A stretch of 43,577 bases of DNA from Armatimonadota bacterium (GTDB lineage: Bacteria > Sysuimicrobiota > Sysuimicrobiia > Sysuimicrobiales > Humicultoraceae): NCBI GenBank assembly GCA_031081585.1, contig JAVHLY010000025.1, forward strand, positions 1 to 43,577, in the 5' to 3' direction. Shown here piece by piece: positions 38,015 to 43,577 of the stretch. Both the position numbers and the translations under genes were made by a program. The first letter of the stretch is position 1, and every line of letters begins with the position of its first letter. The notes beneath the pieces were generated by a model that saw nothing but the letters and a program-made list of their open reading frames with translations, was not told the DNA's origin and did not search any database.

Positions 38015-39766
38015 GTGGCTGATCGTCACACGCCAGAGCCTGGACGAGCCGGACGTCGACGAGCGCACGTCCCCTCCCTGGCCGGTATCCTCGCCCAGGC
38101 CGCGGGTCAGGCGCTGCAGGCGGTGCGGAACCTGCTGGTCGGCCTGCTGCCCGCCCCGGACTTCGTCGTCCTGGACGTGAGCGGGCCGTTGCCCGAGCGC
38201 CACGAGCGCGTGCCCCGGCTCCACCGGTGGCTGGGCCGCAAACCGGCGCTCAGCCTGGAGGAGGTGCGGGCGCGCCTGCGCCGGGTGGCCGCGGACCCGC
38301 GGGTGGACGGCGTCGTGCTGAAGGTGCACGACCTGCAGGCCGGCTTCGGCGCCCTGGAGGCCCTGCGTGCGGCCCTCGAAGCCTTCCGCGCCTCAGAGAA
38401 GCACCTCGCGGCCTACCTGCCCATGGCCGACCTCCCCGCGTACTACGTCGCCAGCGCCGCCCACCGGCTGGTCGTGCCGGAGAGCGCTGAACTCGCCCTC
38501 CTCGGCCCGCGCACCGAGGTGCCCTTCCTGCGCGCCGCCCTCGACCGGCTGGGGGTGCTGCCGCAGTTCCACCACATCGCCGAGTACAAGACCGCCGCCA
38601 ACCGCTGGCTCTACCCGGAGATGCCGGCGCCGCAGCGCGAGATGCTCACTGCCCTCCTCACCGACGTCTTCGACCACATCGTCACGGCAGTGGCCAGCTC
38701 GCGGGGCCTCGCGCCGGAGCGGGTGCGCGAGGCCGTGGACGAGGGCCTGCTGTCGGCGGAGGCGGCGCGCTCGCGCGGCCTGGTCGACCTCGTCGCCTTC
38801 GAGGACGACCTCCCCCGCCTGCTCGGCCGGAACGGCCGCTCGGCGCGCCTGCAACCGTGGGAGCAGGTCGCCCGACGCCTCCCCGTGCCGGTGCGCCGGC
38901 GGGACCGCCAGGGGCGCGCCATCGCGGTCGTCCAGCTGGTCGGGGCGATCGTGCCGGGGGAGAGCCGCGAGCTCCCCATCCCCCTGCCGCTGCTCGGCCG
39001 ACGCCTGGCGGGACACGAGACGGTGGCCCGGGCCTTCCGGGCGGCCGAGCGCATGGACCGGGTGGCAGCGGTCGTCTTCCACGTGGACTCGCCGGGTGGG
39101 TCGGCGGTGGCCAGCGACCTCATCTGGCGCGAGGTGGAGCGGGTGAACCGGCGCAAGCCCGTGGTGGTGCACATGGGCAGCGTTGCCGGATCGGGCGGGT
39201 ACTACGTCAGCTGCGCAGCGCGCCGGATCGTCGCCGCGCGCACCACGCTCACCGGGTCGATCGGCGTCGTCGCCGGGAAGTTCAGCGTGCGGGAGCTGGC
39301 GGCGAAGGCGGGCGTGCGCCCCGAGGTGATCGCGCTGGGCGCGACGGCCACCATGCCGTCGGCAACCGTGCCGTACACCGACCGGGAGTGGGCGGCCCTG
39401 CGCCGGTGGATGGACGAGGTCTACGCGCGCTTCAAGGCCCGGGTGGCGGCGGGGCGGCGCTTGACGCCCGAGGCGATGGAGGCGGTGGCCCGCGGGCGGA
39501 TGTGGACGGGCGCGCAGGCGCTGAGCCACGGCCTGGTGGACGAGCTGGGCGACTTCGAGGCGGCGGTGCGCACGGCGCGCGAGCTGGCCGGGATCCCGCC
39601 CGAGGTCGACGTCCCGGTGGTGACGGTCCTTCCCCCCCGCACTGTCGGCCTGCCCGTCGGCCCGGAGGCGTGGGGTGAGGCGTTGGCGGCGGTAGGGCGG
39701 CTGCTGGCGGAGCCGGCATGGCTGCTCATGCCCACCCAAGGCACGTTCCGGGGGGTGGACGGATGA
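38015..39766 (+). CDS. sppA: Signal peptide peptidase SppA, long type, 583 aa
   Basis: A long SppA with two tandem S49 domains. The N-terminal domain supplies the catalytic Lys192 in AEYKTAANRW and the C-terminal domain the catalytic Ser393 in GSVAGSGGYYVS, the same split as in E. coli SppA (Lys209, Ser409). VFHVDSPGGSAVASDLIW and TLTGSIGVVAGKF are further signature segments. The N-terminus (about 20-50) has one hydrophobic anchor that is weak for a membrane helix. GTG 38015 follows GAGGGAGG by 7 bases. It degrades leftover signal peptides in or near the membrane and appears to be monocistronic. Confidence 0.9.
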   Translation: MADRHTPEPGRAGRRRAHVPSLAGILAQAAGQALQAVRNLLVGLLPAPDFVVLDVSGPLPERHERVPRLHRWLGRKPALSLEEVRARLRRVAADPRVDGVVLKVHDLQAGFGALEALRAALEAFRASEKHLAAYLPMADLPAYYVASAAHRLVVPESAELALLGPRTEVPFLRAALDRLGVLPQFHHIAEYKTAANRWLYPEMPAPQREMLTALLTDVFDHIVTAVASSRGLAPERVREAVDEGLLSAEAARSRGLVDLVAFEDDLPRLLGRNGRSARLQPWEQVARRLPVPVRRRDRQGRAIAVVQLVGAIVPGESRELPIPLPLLGRRLAGHETVARAFRAAERMDRVAAVVFHVDSPGGSAVASDLIWREVERVNRRKPVVVHMGSVAGSGGYYVSCAARRIVAARTTLTGSIGVVAGKFSVRELAAKAGVRPEVIALGATATMPSATVPYTDREWAALRRWMDEVYARFKARVAAGRRLTPEAMEAVARGRMWTGAQALSHGLVDELGDFEAAVRTARELAGIPPEVDVPVVTVLPPRTVGLPVGPEAWGEALAAVGRLLAEPAWLLMPTQGTFRGVDG

Positions 39767-39881
39767 GGTGGTTGAGGCGACTGCCCGGCGCGCGCCGCGA
39801 GCAGTCAGGAGGGATGTAGCGAAGGGTGATGGACGGGTCGACGTCCAGTCAGTGTCCGTGAAACCGACTTGGGGGAGGGGC

Positions 39882-40247
39882 ATGCGGGCGCGCGCCATCC
39901 ACCACGTCCAGATCGCGGCCCCGCCGAAGTGCGAGGAGGCCGCCCGCCGCTTCTACGGTGACCTGCTGGGGTTGGAGGAGATTCCCAAGCCGCCTCACCT
40001 CGCGGCTCGCGGAGGCGTCTGGTTCCGTTGCGGGGGGCTGGAGCTCCACATCGGGATGGAGCAGGACTTCCGCCCGGCACGCAAGGCGCACGTGGCCCTC
40101 GAGGTGACCGACCTCGAGGCGTGGCGCCGACGCCTGCAGGAGCATGGTGCCGCGGTGGTCGAGGACGCGCCCCTGCCCGGTTTCCGGCGTCTGTACACGG
40201 CGGACCCTTTCGGCAACCGGCTGGAACTGCTGGAGCCGGAAGGTTGA
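39882..40247 (+). CDS. VOC (glyoxalase/bleomycin resistance) family protein, 121 aa
   Basis: ATG 39882 follows GGGGGAGGGG. Two beta-alpha-beta-beta-beta units are visible: AIHHVQIAAPPKCEEAARRFYGDLLGLEEI with the first metal His, GGLELHIGME, KAHVALEVTDLEAWRRRLQEHGAAVVED with the second His, and the terminal DPFGNRLELLEPEG with Glu. The metal set His/His/Glu appears complete, which suggests an enzyme (glyoxalase, isomerase or dioxygenase type) rather than a binding protein. The substrate is unknown. It is the last gene before the 760-bp spacer. Confidence 0.85.
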   Translation: MRARAIHHVQIAAPPKCEEAARRFYGDLLGLEEIPKPPHLAARGGVWFRCGGLELHIGMEQDFRPARKAHVALEVTDLEAWRRRLQEHGAAVVEDAPLPGFRRLYTADPFGNRLELLEPEG

Positions 40248-40597
40248 GCCCACCGCGCCACAGCTTGGGTATTCTTGCCCGGGCCGGGCGCACAGGCTGC
40301 AGCATCATGCCCGGGGGTGGTGTGGATGGCGCTGGTCCGGTGCGGCTTCCGCCGCGAGGTGCAGCAACTGCAGGACCGCGAGGTGCGCGTCGTTATGACC
40401 GAGGGGGCCTCCCACGGGGGGAGGTGGCACACGCCAAACCGAGGAAGTGAACAGCCGATAACAGGGGAGTTCGTGGTGCCGGGAGGGCGTCTTATATTGT
40501 GGCTGACTTCATCCGGACGGGGAGGGTGGCTTGATGCCCTGCCCCCCGAACGTGTGCCCGCGACCAACCGAGAAACCCGCATGGGCGCCTCCGGGCA

Positions 40598-40616
40598 GTG
40601 GGTCAAATTGACCCAC
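40598..40616. repeat. 19-bp perfect palindrome
   Basis: GTGGGTCAAATTGACCCAC: 9-bp arms around a single central base, in non-coding DNA about 400 bp upstream of merB. It is a strong candidate for an operator or a site bound by a dimer, with no gene nearby to which it clearly belongs. Confidence 0.55.
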
Positions 40617-40930
40617 CACCGCATTTGTCATGACCGCTCCAGCCGAAGAATCAGGCGCGGCGTAAGTGGCCCACCGTCTGCTACCCGCCACCCTACGTCG
40701 ATGTCCACTTCATCAGTGAAGCATGGAGCAGATCAACCTGTCGCGGCCGAAACTCCGACCCCGCGCACGTCCTCGGCTGCCCCCTGCCACGAGGGGTTGC
40801 GATCGGTCTTTCGGCTGACTGCGATCCGGATGTCTTCGAGTCTGGACTCGAACTCCTTCTCCAGAGCTGGGGCGACCGCATCAGAAAACGGGTGCTGATC
40901 TAACGGCGCCACACGAGTGCTAAGAGTTTG

Positions 40931-40962
40931 TTGACCTTGAACCTGGGTTTAAGGTTTAGAAT
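40931..40962 (+). promoter_or_regulatory. MerR-type promoter-operator of the mer operon
   Basis: TTGACC (40931-40936) and TAGAAT (40957-40962) are separated by 20 bases, the over-long spacer typical of MerR-activated promoters. Within it lies the dyad CCTTGAACCTGGGTTTAAGG (40935-40954; 8 of 9 arm positions pair), where MerR would bind and untwist the DNA on binding Hg(II). It drives merB, merR and merA. Confidence 0.75.
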
Positions 40963-41007
40963 GGGCTAGCTGAGCGCATCATGGCAGCCCCGTAGGGGGT
41001 TCATGAA

Positions 41008-41670
41008 ATGCACCAAACGACATCCAAAACCGCGGACCTGGCGGACAAGATCGTCGGGACCGTCCCCCGGTTTGACGCCAGGGGCCAGGAGGTGGCGGTC
41101 GCCCTATACCGGTTGCTGAGCAAAGGGACCCCGGTTCCCCTCAAGCGCGTCGCGGATGCCGTCAGCCTGCCCGAAGCCACAGTAGAGGCTACCATCCCGA
41201 AGTGGCCCCTCTTCCGGGACGACCACGGCGCGGTCATCGGCTTCGGCGGCCTCACGGTGGCCGAGATGCCACCCCACCACTTTACGATTGACGGAAGAAC
41301 GCTCTACACCTGGTGTGCCTGGGATAGCCTGTTCATCCCCGGCATCCTGGGTAAGACGGCGGCCGTGGAATCGGTCTGCCCCGTGACGAAAGCGCGGATC
41401 TCCTTGGAGGTCGGTCCGGAGGGCATCCGGAACGTCGCGCCGCCCACCGTCGTCGTTTCCTTCCTCGCGCCCGACCGGACCTTCGACCGGAACGTCATTG
41501 TGAACTTCTGCCACTTTGTCTATTTCTTCCGCGACACCGAGGCTGCAGAGGCCTGGCTCTCGCGCCATCCCGGAACTTTTCTGCTTTCTCTGGACGAAGC
41601 ATTCACACTCGGGCAGGTCACGAATGCGCGGAATTTCGGCCACGCCCTCGGTTTGGGGGACCGTCGCTAG
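41008..41670 (+). CDS. merB: Organomercurial lyase MerB, 220 aa
   Basis: MerB cleaves carbon-mercury bonds by protonolysis, releasing Hg(II) for MerA. The catalytic triad is complete: Cys103 and Asp106 in LYTWCAWDSLFIP and Cys168 in NFCHFVYFF, matching Cys96/Asp99/Cys159 of the plasmid R831b enzyme. An N-terminal winged-helix-like region (LYRLLSKGTPVPLKRVADAVSLPEATVEATI) is normal for the family. It is the first gene of the operon, 46 bases after the -10. merR follows after 9 bases with its ribosome site touching the merB stop. Confidence 0.93.
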   Translation: MHQTTSKTADLADKIVGTVPRFDARGQEVAVALYRLLSKGTPVPLKRVADAVSLPEATVEATIPKWPLFRDDHGAVIGFGGLTVAEMPPHHFTIDGRTLYTWCAWDSLFIPGILGKTAAVESVCPVTKARISLEVGPEGIRNVAPPTVVVSFLAPDRTFDRNVIVNFCHFVYFFRDTEAAEAWLSRHPGTFLLSLDEAFTLGQVTNARNFGHALGLGDRR

Positions 41671-41679
41671 GAGGATCCC

Positions 41680-42258
41680 ATGCTCACGATCGGACGTTTG
41701 GGAAATCTCGCCGGCCTCGAGGCCAAGACCCTCCGGTACTACGACCGGGTCGGGCTCGTCCGCCCGAGTGGGCGCACCGCTGCCGGCTACCGGATGTATG
41801 AAGAGGACACCGTCAATCGTCTGCACTTCATCCGCCGGGCCAAGGCCCTCGGCATGTCCCTCGCAGACATCCGCCGCATCCTGGCCGTTCGGGACGAGGG
41901 CGCGGCCCCCTGCGAGCACGTGCTCGCCCTGGTGACTGACAACCTCACCAAGGTAGAGGGTCAAATTGCCCAGCTCGAGCGGATCCGGGGAGACCTCCGG
42001 CGGCTGCGGCGCCTGCTGAAAGCGGAGGTATCACCAGGCGTCCGGACGGTCGAGGAGTGCCCCTGCTTCGCGATCATTCAGAGCTTCCAGAAACCCGTCC
42101 GCTCACTAAACAGTGGACGGACGAGAGTCCGGGGGATATCGGGATGGGTAGAGACAGCGCAGCCGAAGAGACCTACGACCTCGTCATCCTCGGCTCCGGA
42201 ACGACGGCCTTCGCCGCGGCCATCCGGGCGGCCGAACTGGGGAAGACCGCGGTCATGA
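41680..42258 (+). CDS. merR: MerR family mercury-responsive regulator with an aberrant C-terminal tail, 192 aa
   Basis: Residues 1-70 are the MerR winged helix ([47 protein letters not shown]). A dimerisation helix follows, with Cys78 (GAAPCEHV), Cys127 and Cys129 (ECPCFAII) placed like the three Hg-binding Cys of MerR. Sequence after about residue 138 is Ser/Arg/Pro-rich and overlaps merA by 115 bases; MerR proteins usually end here, and a stop lies in another frame at about 42110. A small indel probably removed the natural stop. AGGAGG precedes ATG 41680. Lying inside the operon it would autoregulate. Confidence 0.85.
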   Translation: MLTIGRLGNLAGLEAKTLRYYDRVGLVRPSGRTAAGYRMYEEDTVNRLHFIRRAKALGMSLADIRRILAVRDEGAAPCEHVLALVTDNLTKVEGQIAQLERIRGDLRRLRRLLKAEVSPGVRTVEECPCFAIIQSFQKPVRSLNSGRTRVRGISGWVETAQPKRPTTSSSSAPERRPSPRPSGRPNWGRPRS

Positions 42259-43577
42259 CGGAGTCACGCGTTCTGGGCGGAACGTGCGTCAACCGGGGAT
42301 GCCTTCCCAGCAAGAACCTCATTGAGGCGGCGCGGGTCTACTGGGAGGCGACCCGGCCGCGTTTCCCTGGCCTGCTGTCGCGAGGCATGGACATCGACTT
42401 CCCGGCACTCATCCGCCAGAAGGACGAGATCATCGATGACTTTCGCGACAAGAAGTACCAGTCCGTCGTCGCCGACGCGGGTCGGATTGCGGTCCACACG
42501 GGACAGGCGGGCTTCGCTCCGGACGGCACCGTCGAAGTCGACGGCCGGAAACTCCGCGGTCACCACTACCTCATTGCCACCGGATCCCGGCCGATCATCC
42601 CGGCCATCGCCGGGCTCGACCAGGTGCCCTACCTGACCTCTGACCTGCTTGCTGCGGATGAAGCGGTGGAGCTCTGGGAACTGCCTCGCTCCCTGCTCAT
42701 CATCGGCGGGGGATATATCGCCCTGGAACTCGGCCAGCTCTTTCAGCGGCTGGGGAGCGCAGTCACCGTCCTCGAACGCAGTCCTCGGATCCTGCCTGCG
42801 TATGAGCCGGAGGTCTCAGTTGCTCTGACGGAGATCTTGCGGGCCGAAGGCGTCAACATCGTGACGAACCTTACGGTGGGCCGGGTCGAACGCGTCGGGA
42901 GCCGTATCGCGGCGATCGGTGAGACCGCCGGAACACAGGCCAGGTACGAGGCGGACCGCCTGCTTGTGGCGACTGGCCGGCAGCCGAACACGGACGCGAT
43001 CGGGCTTGAGCACGTCGGGGTGAAGGCGGACGAGCACGGCTTCATCCTCGTCGACGAATACCTCCGGACAAACGTCCCGAATATCTGGGCCGCCGGCGAC
43101 GTGATCGGCCCGCACACCGGCAGCCAGCTCGCCACGCCGGTCGGCGCCCACGACGGTGTCATCGCTGCCGTGAACGCGCTCAATGGGGAAAGGCACAGAG
43201 TGGACCACACGGTCATCCCGCGGACGATCTTCACCGACCCCCAGGTCGCGACGGTCGGGCTGACGGACGAGGAAGCTAACCGGCGCGGCCACCGATGCAA
43301 CTGCGGGACCGTGCCCATGCGGGTCGTCCCCCGTGCCGGCGCGATCCGCGACACCCGCGGTCTGATCAAGATGGTCCTCGACTGGGACACGAAGCAGGTA
43401 CTGGGAGTCTCTATCGTCGGCCGGGATGCGGGTGAGGTGATCCATGAGGCGGCGATGGCCTTACGGTTCAGGGCAACGGTCTACGACTTTATTGACATGA
43501 TCCACGTCTACCCGACGATGGCGGAAGCACTTAAGATCGCCGCCCTCTCCTGCTTTAAGGACGTCGAGAAACTCTCA
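42144..43577 (+). CDS. merA: Mercuric reductase MerA, 3'-truncated by the window end
   Basis: MerA reduces Hg(II) to volatile Hg(0) with NADPH and FAD. The core is complete: FAD motif [16 protein letters not shown], redox pair Cys48/Cys53 in [19 protein letters not shown] motif [30 protein letters not shown] and [13 protein letters not shown]. There is no N-terminal heavy-metal-associated domain. The frame is open for 478 codons to the last base and ends in FKDVEKLS, exactly where known MerA proteins continue with the vicinal Cys-Cys pair that hands over Hg(II), so only a few residues are missing. ATG 42144 lies 7 bases after GGGGGA and inside the aberrant merR tail. Confidence 0.93.
   Translation, partial: MGRDSAAEETYDLVILGSGTTAFAAAIRAAELGKTAVMTESRVLGGTCVNRGCLPSKNLIEAARVYWEATRPRFPGLLSRGMDIDFPALIRQKDEIIDDFRDKKYQSVVADAGRIAVHTGQAGFAPDGTVEVDGRKLRGHHYLIATGSRPIIPAIAGLDQVPYLTSDLLAADEAVELWELPRSLLIIGGGYIALELGQLFQRLGSAVTVLERSPRILPAYEPEVSVALTEILRAEGVNIVTNLTVGRVERVGSRIAAIGETAGTQARYEADRLLVATGRQPNTDAIGLEHVGVKADEHGFILVDEYLRTNVPNIWAAGDVIGPHTGSQLATPVGAHDGVIAAVNALNGERHRVDHTVIPRTIFTDPQVATVGLTDEEANRRGHRCNCGTVPMRVVPRAGAIRDTRGLIKMVLDWDTKQVLGVSIVGRDAGEVIHEAAMALRFRATVYDFIDMIHVYPTMAEALKIAALSCFKDVEKLS

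Larger units (their letters stand above)
40248..41007. other. 760-bp spacer without a confident gene
   Basis: Base use is less GC-extreme than in the preceding genes. It contains a 19-bp palindrome (40598-40616), an AT spot TTATATTGTGG near 40491 and the mer promoter at its right end. Between about 40634 and 40903 an open frame on the plus strand (WPTVCYPPPYVDVHFISEAW and ending QSWGDRIRKRVLI) and one on the minus strand (ALEKEFESRLEDIRIAVSRK) both look protein-like but lack starts. They may be a decayed gene. Confidence 0.5.

Noticed and set aside
37962-38180. Short open frame from ATG 37962 next to GGGAGGAGG
   Set aside because: The ribosome site abuts the ATG, the product has no sensible features and it overlaps the SppA start, which has its own well-spaced site.
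40840-40870. T-loop-like sequence GGAGTTCGAGTCC on the minus strand, considered as a tRNA
   Set aside because: No acceptor, D or anticodon stem could be folded around it.
40275-40898. 207-codon plus-strand open frame in the pre-mer spacer
   Set aside because: No recognisable motif, no ribosome site, low-complexity Arg/Ser/Pro composition, and it runs through the 19-bp palindrome.

Overview
The window is very GC-rich bacterial DNA with strong GC3 bias, many GTG starts, frequent ATGA/GTGA stop-start overlaps and clear purine-rich ribosome binding sites. I see no rRNA, tRNA, CRISPR array, integrase or complete insertion sequence. The gene mix (several lipoproteins with no outer-membrane machinery, an AfsR-like regulator, FdrA, DUF3105, a helix-turn-helix/TPR regulator) suggests an uncultured, possibly thermophilic or soil bacterium related to Chloroflexota, Armatimonadota or deep Bacillota. 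That is inference; no marker gene fixes the phylum.

Layout. (a) 0.1-12.3 kb, plus strand: an envelope module. It holds an RDD protein, a tiny NHLP-leader-like peptide gene, a DUF4870 protein, and three consecutive secreted proteins that share a repeated beta-sandwich domain. One of these is a 1188-residue lipoprotein with two F5/8C-like and two VWA domains. A frameshifted transglutaminase-like lipoprotein, a DUF350 protein and a PrsW-like protease follow. (b) 12.3-18.8 kb, minus strand: an oligopeptide/dipeptide-type ABC importer (binding protein and two permeases, no ATPases) running into a large ATPase-TPR-SARP regulator. (c) 18.9-24.2 kb: FdrA, DUF3105, an S41 protease paired with a KamB/NpmA-like 16S rRNA methyltransferase, and a small secreted protein. 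(d) 24.2-30.7 kb, minus strand: a carboxylesterase, an ABC-2 exporter, a cupin/aldehyde dehydrogenase pair, then an XRE-TPR regulator preceded by a 48-codon gene for a secreted peptide. (e) 30.8-40.2 kb: a Phd-Ogt fusion, a pterin dehydratase, a frameshifted ABC ATPase, DUF6496, a REC-GGDEF protein, a DinB-ankyrin fusion, a permease remnant joined to a shortened alcohol dehydrogenase, SppA and a VOC protein. (f) 40.2-43.6 kb: a gene-poor spacer of different texture, then a merB-merR-merA mercury operon cut by the window end.

The best candidate for an undescribed system is at 29.1-30.7 kb. A secreted propeptide whose C-terminus is the octapeptide APELPGEN in two copies differing only at synonymous sites lies directly upstream of an XRE-TPR regulator, with a 30-bp tandem repeat between them. 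This is the layout expected of an RRNPP-like peptide signalling pair. Two other regulatory links come from comparing intergenic DNA: a 24-bp inverted-repeat element shared by the DUF350 gene and the ABC-2 exporter, and a PhoB/OmpR-like 11-bp direct repeat shared by two other envelope genes.

Four genes carry apparent frameshifts and merR has an abnormal tail, so either the assembly has indel errors or several genes are decaying. This limits what can be said about those genes.
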